Positions 1-8,387 of a DNA stretch of 60,369 nt are shown here, piece after piece. Below the pieces are notes generated by a model. The model did no database searches, had not been told where the DNA came from, and worked only from the letters and a program-made list of their open reading frames with translations. Every line of letters starts with the position of its first letter. Within the stretch, counting starts at the first letter, position 1. Source of the DNA: Halobacterium sp. KA-4 (lineage in GTDB: Archaea > Halobacteriota > Halobacteria > Halobacteriales > Halobacteriaceae); contig NZ_JAJJZG010000017.1 in NCBI RefSeq assembly GCF_021028995.1, forward strand, positions 1 through 60,369. The letters are read 5' to 3'. The translations under genes were made by a program, and so were the position numbers.

Positions 1-68
1 ACCACGCCGAGTTCCTCGGCGTGCTCTTCGAGGAACTCAGAGGGAAACAGTGTAGTGAGCCGACGCAT
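1..68 (-). pseudogene. N-terminus of an ISH8-type (IS4 family) transposase, cut by the window edge
   Basis: The reverse strand from 68 reads MRRLTTLFPSEFLEEHAEEL..., which matches from memory the N-terminus of haloarchaeal ISH8/IS4-family transposases. Only 22 codons lie in the window, so it cannot be told whether the rest is intact. The stretch after it (about 69-130) would be the non-coding end of that element; I could not fix its terminal repeat. Confidence 0.6.
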
Positions 69-243
69 AATCCGAGATGAGGAGTCCTTGTCGTGCACAG
101 ACTGGACTTCCTCATTCCTTCCGAAAGGTGCCTCGATAAGCCGCCGCTATCACGCGGTTTCTCGCTTAACTAAAGACGGATGAGGCATCTGTACATCTTC
201 GTTTTGGATGCCGAGACACATAATTCCTCAGGCTCTCGAGATC
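69..243. other. Non-coding gap between two insertion sequences
   Basis: No convincing gene. The part next to position 69 is probably the end of the ISH8-type element on the left. The rest, up to the IS6-like element at 244, shows no feature I can name. Confidence 0.4.
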
Positions 244-941
244 GGTAGTGTTCAGATTAGCTGATTTCATGCAAAGCTGAAGGATCTGAGCCACTCGTCG
301 GCGGTATCTGCTGTGGCGTTGCTGAAACAGTTTGAGAACGAGGAGGTTCGTTGTTTTATCTCTCGAAAGACGCGTTCAACAGCATTCTGATTTCCATGTG
401 TTTCAGACTGGAATCGGAGGCCATGTCGTTGGCAGGCGTCTTTCAGTGTCGGTGCGCCATCAACGAGAAACACAGCATTATCGACGTCGTATTTTTCGCG
501 GAGTTGTTCGAAAAACGAGCGGCAATCACGTACGTACGCGCCGGTTCAAGCGTTGTATAGAGTGATTTGGTCGTTTCTGGATCGACAGCAGCGTACAGCC
601 AGTATTGCTCGTCGTTGAGTCGGAGCACGGTTTCGTCAACGGCGACGTGATTTGGAGTTCGTCCAGACTCAGGCTGTAGGTCGGCTTTCTGCACCCAGTT
701 ATGAGCGGTGGAGCGTACGCGTTTGACACCGAATACCACAATCATTAAGACAGTATTTCGAAAGCGAGAGTCCAGCAAGATGTAGCTGAATACTGAGCTT
801 CATCAGCATCTGCGGTGTCGCTTCTCGTTCAACAACCGCTACGTCGATCTGGTCTAAACACCCGTTGAGGTGGTCGTTTTCTGGCATGGACATCTGAAAA
901 CCGCACCGCCTCACCTTTCAATCCCTTATCTGAACACCGCC
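244..941 (-). mobile_element. Decayed IS6-like insertion sequence, copy 1
   Basis: The ends are GGTAGTGTTCAGATTAG at 244 and, on the other strand, GGCGGTGTTCAGATAAG at 941, an imperfect terminal inverted repeat. The length of about 698 bp is short, as expected for haloarchaeal IS6-type elements. A second copy lies at 6873-7564 with the same ends. No clear target duplication is visible. The only gene inside is a broken transposase. Confidence 0.75.
267..887 (-). pseudogene. IS6-family transposase, frameshifted
   Basis: Pieces in three frames together make one IS6-type DDE transposase. They read MPENDHLNGCLDQIDVAVVE from 887, then a middle piece (about 770-450) with the first catalytic Asp in VDETVL, then MFLVDGAPTLKDACQ with the second Asp and FREIKQRT with the Glu. 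At least two frameshifts separate them, so no active enzyme is made. The copy at 6881-7514 is its close relative, but the frame breaks differ, which points to independent decay. Confidence 0.8.
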
Positions 942-954
942 ACCCGGACTGACC

Positions 955-991
955 AAAGCGTTTATTGAAGTAGATGTTCATGACACTATTA
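955..991 (+). promoter_or_regulatory. TATA box for the membrane protein at 991
   Basis: GCGTTTATTGAAG at about 958-970 sits roughly 25 bases before the ATG at 991. This is the haloarchaeal spacing for a leaderless transcript. Confidence 0.45.
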
Positions 992-1875
992 TGAATATAC
1001 GGGCAGTTCTAGCATGGCTCTTCGGTGTTCTGCTTTCACTGCTCGGACTCCTACTCCTCATTAGCGTACCGCCGATCGGGATTCTGGTCCTCCTCGTCGG
1101 ACTGTATATCCTCCCACCAATTAACCGAAAAATTCAGGTCAATATCTCATCCGCATGGGCGCTCGCCTGGATTACCGGGGGGCTCCTACTCTTGTTCGCA
1201 CTCACGATAACCCATCTGGTTCCTGCCGCCGGTGTGATCGCCGTTGTCGGAGGCCTATTTGCCCTTCCACCCGTTCGTCAGTATTTAACGAGTTGGACAG
1301 ACTTCGAACTCGGTCGATGGACAGTTGTTGGTGTTGTCTTCCTCGTTATCGTTAGCTCCAGTGCAACTGCTGCGATCGCCCTTCAGAATAATGAGAGGCT
1401 TGGACACGAGACAAAAGTTCACGAACCCGGCGAGCGGTTTACCGTCGATTCAGGAGAGACTAACCTCGCATTTACTGTGAAAGCGGCCAATAAAACGCAC
1501 ACAATCAGTCGGGGGCCTGATCGAGAGCGGGCAGACTCAGAAAAGATCTACCTCGTCGTCACACTCCAAATTGAGAACCTCGCCGATCAACACACAACGT
1601 TCACCACTAGCGATTTTGCCGCCGTGAGTGATGATGGACAGCGGTCCTACGAAATTGCAGAAGAGACGGCCGATATCAGATCTGCCGACCCCTACGAGGC
1701 GCAAGGACTGGAACTAGCGACAATAAGTAGTGACCGACGGCTTGATGCCGGCGAAACGGTTACTCGGACCGTTGCATTTGAGGTAGAAACGGGCCGGACG
1801 TACCTGTTCACAATTCCCGCAACCGGCCCATACTCAGGGGCCGACAATCACTACGTTCCGTTGGGGAAGGTTTAA
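991..1875 (+). CDS. Membrane protein with C-terminal DUF4352-like domain
   Basis: The 294-residue protein has about five hydrophobic segments in its first 135 residues (roughly 5-25, 28-45, 55-75, 78-95 and 110-132). They are followed by an acidic, exposed domain (about 145-290). That domain alternates beta-strand-like stretches such as KIYLVVTLQIENLADQHTTF and TVTRTVAFEVETGRTYLFTI, the pattern of DUF4352/telokin-like domains that sit outside the membrane. The ATG at 991 is supported by a TATA box 25 bases upstream. It stands alone between mobile elements. The function is unknown; it may be a surface-exposed accessory protein. Confidence 0.7.
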   Translation: MNIRAVLAWLFGVLLSLLGLLLLISVPPIGILVLLVGLYILPPINRKIQVNISSAWALAWITGGLLLLFALTITHLVPAAGVIAVVGGLFALPPVRQYLTSWTDFELGRWTVVGVVFLVIVSSSATAAIALQNNERLGHETKVHEPGERFTVDSGETNLAFTVKAANKTHTISRGPDRERADSEKIYLVVTLQIENLADQHTTFTTSDFAAVSDDGQRSYEIAEETADIRSADPYEAQGLELATISSDRRLDAGETVTRTVAFEVETGRTYLFTIPATGPYSGADNHYVPLGKV

Positions 1876-1901
1876 TCGCCACCACACAACCAAGTCAAAA
1901 A

Positions 1902-2249
1902 TTAAACTTGCATCGTTACATTCCCTGAGTGAATATCATATCGTCGATGAAAGGTATTCCCGGAGTCGTCCCACTTTCGGAGCTTTTGAATATTATTTTC
2001 CGCAACCAGTCCAAAATGAGGGAATTGTGCACGAAACCCATTGGTACCGTCATATGGGCCTAAATTCTCACCGTCCGTGTCTTCGGCGACTGGATTGCTT
2101 CCGAAAGTCCATTTAGCAGATTGGGTGAGAAGCCCCCCATCCTCAAGGAGCGACCGAATGGGAGCGAGTAGGGTGGGGATGAATCGTCCTCGTGAAGCTG
2201 GGTGAATATCTTTAACTCCCTGCAAGTGGATAATCAGGGTACGGCGCAT
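1902..2249 (-). pseudogene. Remnant of an unrecognised gene, 5' end cut by a TnpB element
   Basis: An open frame of 115 codons ends at 1902. Its apparent ATG lies inside the left end of the TnpB element, overlapping the tnpB start codon on the other strand, so the real N-terminus was probably lost. The segment IRSLLEDGGLLTQSA is reminiscent of the strand/GG/strand region in some Rossmann-fold methyltransferases, but this is weak and I do not assign it. It could be a C-terminal fragment of any chromosomal or viral protein. Confidence 0.35.
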
Positions 2250-3544
2250 GGATTACGTCCTCAAGTATCGGTTGTTCCCTGACAGTCAGCAGCGCGAGCA
2301 ACTGGACTGGGTTCGTGATACCGTTCGACAACTCTACAACCACGCCTTACATCGGTTCAACCGGATACCTGAATCGGCGGGCACGGTCAAACAACGAGTC
2401 ACACAGGTCAGAGATGAAATCCCGGACCTGAAAGATTGGTGGACCGACCTCACCAAAATCTACTCGACAGTGCTTCAACAGGCTGTTGAACAGATAGCGA
2501 CTAACATCGAGAATCTCGGGAAACTCAAACAGAAAGGGTTCGATTTGGGTCGTTAAACTGGAAAGCGCCACAGGAGTATCGGAGTTTCACATATCGCCAA
2601 CGGGGTTTCGAACTGGATGACAACAGTGGCCCTGATGGGCGTGGACTCCTTACTCTGAAGAAAGTCAACGGCGAAACCTTACAGGTTCCTCTCCGGCTTC
2701 ACCGACCCATCCCAGACGATACCGACGTGAAACACGTCACCGTCAAAAAAGACCAGACTGGCGCGTGGTACGCCTGTCTCAACGTCGAACGGGACGCTCC
2801 CGACAAACCCGACGCCAGTGACATCAGTATGGAAAACACAGTCGGGTTGGACCTTGGCATCCTGAACTTCATCACGATTCCGACGGACGACAAATCAGCC
2901 GTCTTGACGTATCCAGCGACCGGGAACGCCTTGAACGTGAGCAACAGAATCTCTCTCGGAAAGAACACGGCAGTAACAACTGGGAGAAACAGCGACAACG
3001 AGTGGCTGAAGTCCACAAGCGAATGCGACGGAAGAAACTTGACTTCAAGCACAAAGTCGCCGCGTTCTACACCAGCGAGTACGACGCGGTGTTCGTTGAA
3101 AATCTGCATGTGAAAGGGATGCTAGAAGGTGAGCGGAATGGTCGGAACACGGCTGAGGTTGGGTGGCGTGACTTCATCATGGTTCTCAAACACCACGGCC
3201 GGAAACGTGGGTGTCACGTTGTGGACGTTGACCCGGAAGATACGACGAAAGCGTGCCACAAGTGCGGTGTGAAAACGAAGAAACCGTTGTGGGTCCGGGA
3301 ACACTCATGTCCCTCGTGTGGGTTTGAAACCGACCGAGATTATAATGCCGCGTTGAACGTGTGGGAGCGTGGATTGGACAAGCTAGGAGTGGTTCACTCC
3401 GAAGGGACGCCTGCGGAGACTGCGACCGCTGTGGACGCTGATGAATTTCGAGAAGTGTCTGCAAGTCGCGTCGTTGACACAGGAAGCCCCTGCCTCAAGG
3501 AACGAGCGGCTATCGCCGCGAGTGAGTAGGCTGGGGTAGTTCAC
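2223..3544 (+). mobile_element. IS1341-type (IS200/IS605 family, tnpB-only) element, decayed
   Basis: The right end is TAGGCTGGGGTAGTTCAC, ending near 3544. The same tail (TAGAGTGGGGTAGTTCAC) follows the tnpB remnant at 34527, so it marks the true element end. The left end is taken at about 2223, shortly before the tnpB start, and is less certain. No tnpA is present. Confidence 0.6.
2248..3529 (+). pseudogene. tnpB: RNA-guided nuclease TnpB, frameshifted
   Basis: The reading starts MDYVLKYRLFPDSQQREQLD, a typical haloarchaeal TnpB start. It shifts frame after KQKGFD (about 2545), continues through the RuvC Asp motif VGLDLGILN (about 2845), and shifts again near 2920. It then resumes with DRERLEREQQNLSRKEHG, the RuvC Glu motif FVENL, the zinc ribbon CHKCG...CPSCG and the final Asp motif DRDYNAALN. 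All family motifs exist but are spread over three frames, so the gene is dead. Its C-terminus (PCLKERAAIAASE) resembles that of the fragment at 34160. Confidence 0.85.
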
Positions 3545-3670
3545 TGCTGTTGATGATCTCCTTCGCATGTTTTGTCGTGTAGTCTGTTGAATGGGCTGTG
3601 TTGAATCACCATACAGCAGCGAGGTAGGCCGGTAAATCAAAGGAGTTGAAGCGAGAGAATGCGGTTGTCT

Positions 3671-5011
3671 ATGACGCAAATCTCCCGCTTCATCGGGGAG
3701 GTTGTGCCGGTTGCTCAAAGAGTTACTGGCGATGGAGGCGAATCCGCCGCCCCGGAAGGCGGCGGCGGATTCGCTGACTATGCGCTCGTTTCCCTCCATT
3801 ATCTGCGGATTTATCTTGATTCATCCTACCGGATGACCATTGACCTGCTCAAAGAAATGCCGCAATTGACATCCTCCTCGGCGTGAACGCGGAGGAATCC
3901 TGAGCGTTGGAAATTTCAGGTTTCACAATCCCACCGAACATCCAACCAGTACGAATCTGAGAGGGATGCTCGTGGGCTACGGCGGGTGGGAGTGCTGGGA
4001 GTGCCAAGCCCCCGGTACTCCTATCCTCAGTCATATTCGGACTCCCAGAGTTGGTTTTGCCTCGCGGAAGTCCCCCAGACGTCGATGGACTCGGAGTTAC
4101 TTTTTCTGCTTACAACAGTCAACTCCGGTCGAATCCTGTGAGGATTCGCCGGTCATCGACTGGTCCCGATTACTGTTTGATTGCTTGAGGCGGGCAGGCC
4201 GCCATCGTAGGACTAGGTGGAATCGCTCCGTCCCAGCCTGATTCCTACTCTTGAGTACGGTTGACTGCCAGTTCAAAGTGTGTATTCGTAATCTCGGGGT
4301 AGTCGTCGAGCGTGGATTGATTCCGTTTTGTCGGATTCATCCTGCGGCTAAAGCCGCAGATATTCTCCTCGAATCTGTATAACCGGGGAGATCGGCCTCA
4401 ACGCGGCCGATCTTCGCGCGCCGTCCACGTTGTGTAAGGCGTTCGACCGGATCAGTATGAGCGTGTGTCGAGTGCTGCTGCGCCAGTCGGCGCAGCTGCA
4501 CGATCTCTCTGAACACGGTGCGATCGACGCTACGTTCTACGAACGCTCAGCAGCGAGCCGCCACTACTGCCAGCGAATCAGCTACCGCGTTCAGAAGCTC
4601 AAAGTCACAAAACTCGTCGATACAGCGTCTCAAGCCGTCCTTGATGTTCACTGCTCAACGAACCGAGAAGGAAGCGACGCAGACCTCGCTGAGCAGATCG
4701 CCCGCCGGAACGCGGGCGATCTGCGGTCTCTTGCAGCCCATAAAGGCTATGACAAGCAGTCACTTCGAGAAGGATTACGCGATCTCGGGATCAGACCGCT
4801 GATCAAGCATCGGATCTTCGCTCCGTACGACCACGCACACAACGCCAGAATTGACGATATTCGCTACAATCAGCGCTCTATGACCGAAACTGTAAACTCG
4901 GCTGTGAAGCGCTCGCTCGGCTTCGCCGTGCGAGCGCGGTCGTGGTTCCGTGAGTTCCGTGAAATCGCGCTGATGTGTGTCGTCTATAACATCAAGTGCT
5001 TCGTCAAATAG
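3671..5011 (+). pseudogene. IS5-family transposase split by a 511-bp insert
   Basis: The first part starts MTQISRFIGEVVPVAQRVTG and runs to LLKEMPQ at 3867. The second part begins with ITGEIGLNAADLRAPSTLCK at about 4379 and runs to NIKCFVK at 5011. Joined, they give one DDE transposase with GAIDATFYERS (first Asp), AHKGYDKQ (second Asp region) and QRSMTETVNSAVKRSLG (Glu). Only the insertion disables it. The preserved frame on both sides suggests the event is recent. Confidence 0.85.
3868..4378. mobile_element. Non-autonomous IS200/IS605-like insert inside the IS5 transposase
   Basis: The insert carries no long gene. Its left end has a hairpin (CCTCCTCGGCGTGAACGCGGAGG, stem CCTCC/GGAGG) just after TTGACAT, and its right end has the stem CTGCGGC/GCCGCAG at about 4350. 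Subterminal hairpins and no obvious target duplication are features of IS200/IS605 elements, which move as single strands. On the reverse strand, codons reading DDYPEITNTHFELAVNRTQE suggest a short tnpB start remnant. I take it for an internally deleted tnpB element. Confidence 0.55.
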
Positions 5012-5047
5012 TGAATCTCTACGCCTTACAGCGATTCAACACAGCCC

Positions 5048-5222
5048 TGCGAACCGAACGCTGGAGTAGCAGAGAGTGGGGTAGAAGCTTCAAAACTTCC
5101 CAGGCTCACAGGGTGTCCGTCTACAGTACAACTCCGTTCAGTCATGGTCGGTCTCGCCATGTCGACTCCCAGCATCGCACCCAGTCCGGGTGAACGAACC
5201 GGATCGCCGCTCGCGGCCGGCG
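5048..5222. other. Intergenic, no feature seen
   Basis: The 175 bases between the IS5-like element and the stop codon of the next gene hold no gene or repeat I can support. Confidence 0.5.
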
Positions 5223-6314
5223 CTACTCTAGGAACCGATCGCGAGACACCGTGCGGGAGGCCAGGGGTGCGATTTTCCCCAGGACGACCGTGAACTCCTC
5301 CCGTTCGATCGGGAAGGCGATCCGAAAGTCCCCATCGGTAATCGAATTCGGCGGATCGGTGAACTGGCGGGTGAGTTCCGTCGGTTCGCCGGGCTCAATC
5401 TCGACGAAATCGTCCGCGTCGATCGAGTATCCGTAGTCGAAACTTTCCGGATACCCGAAGTCCGTGTGGAGGTTCACCAGGTGAGTGGGCTTTGGAGACT
5501 CGATCGTCACCTCGGCCGTCATCTCGGTGAGCTGGAGCCCGCCACCGTCGTCGTTGGTGTGAATTTCGGCGACCTCGAACGACACGTCCGGATACGGCAG
5601 TTGCACATAGAACGTCTGTTCGGCCGTGGCCGTCGCCGCCCGGAGCTTATAGAGCGGTTGGTCCAGGTACGTCGGATCGAGGCTCTCGTACGGAATGACG
5701 ACCTCGCCGTTCCCCTGGCTTTCGAACTCCCCGAACCAGCCCACCAGGTTGCGGATCTCCCCGTCAACCGGGAACGACAGCCGGATGCCGTCAGCCGTCT
5801 CTTCGCCCTCGATGATCTCGTGATCCGACAGCAACGCCGGTTTGTACGGCTTCGACGGTGGTGCGTATCCCTCGTTGTACGCCGCCGTGAGCCCCTGGAC
5901 CGTATCGCCGGGCTGAACCGCCACCTGCAGACGGTTGTTGTGCGCCCAGATAGTCTCCTGATCCTCGTTGACCCGACTGGTGTCGTATACGTATCTCTGG
6001 AGACAGGTTTCGAATACGCGCTGGGATGTGTTCTCGTAGACGTCGATCTCTTCGTCGTCTCGTTCGAGCTGGTCCGTTACCGTGACGATGTCGAGGTCGT
6101 GGCGGGCGATTTTCTTCGGCTGGAACGTGGTGGCGGTCGTTTCAGTTTGCGTTGGAGTATCCTCTACAAGAGGGGGGACTTCAGAGGATGACTCAACCTC
6201 TGGCGGTGTAACTGTTTTGTCTTCGAAGGTGCCTGTGCACCCCGCAGACCCAGCAATTCCCAGCACCCCGACTTTCCGCAGAAATCGCCTGCGACCCAAG
6301 TTCTGATTGCTCAT
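5223..6314 (-). CDS. Tat-exported lipoprotein of unknown function
   Basis: The start is taken at MSNQNLGRRRFLRKVGVLGI (6314), because RRRFLRK followed by GIAGSAGC is a Tat signal with lipobox. A longer frame adds only seven residues. After a Thr/Glu/Pro-rich linker comes a roughly 300-residue extracellular part. Its last half has alternating strands (about residues 235-345) with phrases like TEMTAEVTIESPKPTHLVNL and PGEPTELTRQFTDPP, suggesting immunoglobulin-like or other beta sandwiches. It is divergent from the small lipoprotein at 6362. No enzyme motif was found, so a surface-anchored protein of unknown role is the safest reading. Confidence 0.7.
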   Translation of the reverse strand: MSNQNLGRRRFLRKVGVLGIAGSAGCTGTFEDKTVTPPEVESSSEVPPLVEDTPTQTETTATTFQPKKIARHDLDIVTVTDQLERDDEEIDVYENTSQRVFETCLQRYVYDTSRVNEDQETIWAHNNRLQVAVQPGDTVQGLTAAYNEGYAPPSKPYKPALLSDHEIIEGEETADGIRLSFPVDGEIRNLVGWFGEFESQGNGEVVIPYESLDPTYLDQPLYKLRAATATAEQTFYVQLPYPDVSFEVAEIHTNDDGGGLQLTEMTAEVTIESPKPTHLVNLHTDFGYPESFDYGYSIDADDFVEIEPGEPTELTRQFTDPPNSITDGDFRIAFPIEREEFTVVLGKIAPLASRTVSRDRFLE

Positions 6315-6361
6315 TGAAAGGATGGAAATCCTCAAGTAGGTTAATGGTTATGCTCTAGGTA

Positions 6362-6853
6362 ATGACACCTAATGAAATTAGGTCTGCTGAGTCTGCCAAC
6401 CCGAGAATTCTGACTCGCAGGCAACTTCTCGCGGTCACCACTACGCTCGCAACCGCGGGGTGTTCAAGTATTGGAGGCTCCTCAACACCAACTCCAGAAG
6501 AGACGGACGCAGTAGTCTTCACAGAGAGACGCCGAACGACAATTCCCGAAGGTGAGTATCTGTCCTTCGAATTTGGCAGCGAAGCAGTGCCACAACTGCA
6601 AGTCTATTACGAGGTGGGTGTTATTGGCGATGGACAGATTAACGTCTTCCTCCTTGATATGGAAAACTACGACAGATATACCGCCGGACAGACGGTTGCG
6701 TATGTCTCCGGGGAGCTCAACGTTGATGACAACCGGAGTGAGGAAACAGTTCCTGCGGACAAGTACGCGGTTGTGTTCGGCAATACTGATCGAGGTGAGA
6801 ACCCCACCACCGACGTGACTGTCGAGTTCACAATTGAAGTTTCACAGGCATGA
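6362..6853 (+). CDS. Small Tat lipoprotein of unknown function
   Basis: The 163-residue protein has LTRRQLLAVTTTLATAGC as Tat signal and lipobox near residues 17-34, then a TPTPEET linker and a compact domain with strands such as YLSFEFGSEAVPQLQVYYEV and DVTVEFTIEV. It is divergent from the lipoprotein at 6314, and their promoters would share the roughly 50 bases between them. Its stop at 6853 lies 20 bases before the second IS6-like copy, so it is complete. No function is recognisable; a beta-sandwich surface protein is likely. Confidence 0.65.
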   Translation: MTPNEIRSAESANPRILTRRQLLAVTTTLATAGCSSIGGSSTPTPEETDAVVFTERRRTTIPEGEYLSFEFGSEAVPQLQVYYEVGVIGDGQINVFLLDMENYDRYTAGQTVAYVSGELNVDDNRSEETVPADKYAVVFGNTDRGENPTTDVTVEFTIEVSQA

Positions 6854-6872
6854 TGTCTTCCTGCACCTAAAT

Positions 6873-7564
6873 GGTAGTGTTCAGATTAGCTGATTCCATG
6901 CGAAGCTGAACGATCTGAGCCAATCGTCGGCAGTTTCTGTTGAGGCGTTGCTGAAGAAGTTTGAGAAACAAAGAGTTCGACGTTTTATCTCGTGGAAGAC
7001 ACATTTGACAGCATTCCGATTTCCATGTTTCTCGTATCTGAAATCGAAGCCGTGACGCTGACACGCGTCTTGTAACGAGTGGGATCCATCGACGAGAAAC
7101 ACGGCGTCGGTGACGTCGTGTTTCTCGGAGAGCCCCGTCAGAATCGAATGCGCGAGAACCTTCGTTGTCGTCGGTTCAAGCGTTGTATGTAGCAATTCAG
7201 TTGTTCCGAGGTCGACAACGGCGTACGGCCAATATTGTTCGTCGTCGAGTTCGATCGCAGTTTCATCAACCGTGATGTAATCCGGACACCGACTAGGCTC
7301 GGGCTGTAGATCGGCCTTGTGGACCCAATTATGAATGGGTGATTGAGCACGCTCGACACCAAACACCTCAAGAATTGGATAGTATTTGAAAGCGAGAGTC
7401 CAGCAAGATATAGCAGAATACTGAGCTTCATCAGCAATCGCGGTGTCGCTTCTCGTTCAACAAACGCTACGTTGATCTCGTCTAAACATCCGTTGAGGGA
7501 GTTGTTTTCGGGATAACCAACCAGAAAAGAACCGCCTCACTCTTCATCCTTATCTGAACACCGC
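6873..7564 (-). mobile_element. Decayed IS6-like insertion sequence, copy 2
   Basis: It begins GGTAGTGTTCAGATTAGC at 6873 and ends CTTATCTGAACACCGC at 7564, the same ends as copy 1 (244-941). It sits immediately upstream of the dioxygenase promoter at 7584, so it may supply or displace upstream control sequences of that operon. Confidence 0.75.
6881..7514 (-). pseudogene. IS6-family transposase, frameshifted and without start codon
   Basis: The largest frame (7366-6881) keeps the DDE core: ITVDETAIELDDE, AVFLVDGSHSLQD and VFHEIKRRT. The N-terminal part (SILLYLAGLSLSNTIQF) is in another frame, and the expected ATG is ATC (reading IPENNSLNGCLDEI). The enzyme is therefore not made, although the catalytic half is still readable. 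Confidence 0.8.
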
Positions 7565-7579
7565 GCCTCGCCGGAGCGC

Positions 7580-7614
7580 AAGGCTTTATTACCTTAAAAT
7601 AACACCGAGTGGTA
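7580..7614 (+). promoter_or_regulatory. Promoter of the dioxygenase-transporter operon
   Basis: CTTTATTACC at 7584-7593 is about 27 bases from the ATG at 7614, fitting a leaderless haloarchaeal transcript. The IS6-like element ends only 20 bases upstream, so any far-upstream element was replaced. Confidence 0.5.
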
Positions 7615-8387
7615 TGGCGCTGTCCGACGAACAGATGCAGCAGTATCAACGGGAGGGATACGTCGTCGTCGAGGACGTGTTGTCGGCGACTGAGGTGACC
7701 GAGGTGAAAGACCGCCTCCGAGAGTACGTCCGCGGCGAGCGAGAGGAGACCGAATTCGATCGAATGCTGGAGCCGTCGATCGACGCCGAGGAGTTCGACC
7801 ACGAGGGGCAACCGGTCCGAAAGTTCGAGGGCATCGGGATGGCCCGCGAGGACGAGGTGTTCCGGGAGCTGGCGTACCACGACGACATCGTGGAGGTGGT
7901 CAGCCAGCTCCAGGGGCCGAACCTGAAGCTATTGCGCTGTGCCGGCATGCTGAAGCCGCCGGGGGTCGGGACCGCGAAGAAGTTCCATCAGGACGCGGCC
8001 TACTACCCCATCCACCCGATGGACCACGTGACGGTGTGGGTGGCTCTCGATGAGTCGACAACTGAGAACGGCTGCATGCAGGTCGTCCCGAAGGCCCACA
8101 CGGACGGCCTCCTCGAACACGAGGCGATGGAGTACGACACGGACATCACGATCAACTCCCGGGACTACGACGAGAGCGACACCGTCGCGCTCCCGATGGA
8201 TCCGGGGGACGCGCTGTTCCAGCACTGCCTCGCTCCCCACTACACCGCGCCCAACGAGAGCGACCGCTGGCGCCGGGCGATGATCGTCGCGTACATGCGG
8301 TCGCGGTCGCGGTTCACCACCGACAACCGGCCGGAGTGGGTCGACAGCCTGCACATCGCCGGCGAGGAGTTCCCGGGGTGCGTGTAG
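7614..8387 (+). CDS. PhyH-family Fe(II)/2-oxoglutarate dioxygenase
   Basis: The 257-residue protein matches the phytanoyl-CoA dioxygenase (PhyH) fold. The iron ligands are visible: HxD in KKFHQDAAYY (about residue 123) and the distal His in LFQHCLAPHYTAPN (about 208), followed by the Arg of RWRRAMIV that binds 2-oxoglutarate. Family members hydroxylate small molecules and use 2-oxoglutarate and O2; the substrate here is unknown. The stop codon abuts the next ATG, so it is translated with the Nramp-like transporter. The thiamin salvage genes tenA and thiDN downstream suggest a pyrimidine or other thiamin-related compound as substrate. That link is inferred from context only. Confidence 0.85.
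   Translation: MALSDEQMQQYQREGYVVVEDVLSATEVTEVKDRLREYVRGEREETEFDRMLEPSIDAEEFDHEGQPVRKFEGIGMAREDEVFRELAYHDDIVEVVSQLQGPNLKLLRCAGMLKPPGVGTAKKFHQDAAYYPIHPMDHVTVWVALDESTTENGCMQVVPKAHTDGLLEHEAMEYDTDITINSRDYDESDTVALPMDPGDALFQHCLAPHYTAPNESDRWRRAMIVAYMRSRSRFTTDNRPEWVDSLHIAGEEFPGCV

Larger units (their letters stand above)
3593..5047 (+). mobile_element. IS5-like insertion sequence interrupted by another element
   Basis: The termini are GGGCTGTGTTGAATCACC at 3593 and its inverse (GGTGATTC-like, read as GCGATTCAACACAGCCC) ending at 5047. Taking out the 511-bp insert (3868-4378) leaves about 944 bp, a normal IS5 size. The transposase reading frame resumes exactly on both sides of the insert. No target duplication was recognised. 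Confidence 0.75.

Noticed and set aside
5466..6191. Long forward open frame (241 codons) opposite the lipoprotein gene
   Set aside because: Its translation is Arg/Val/Leu-rich and shadow-like, and the reverse strand has a clear Tat lipoprotein with a start and promoter. GC-rich haloarchaeal genes commonly leave such antisense frames.
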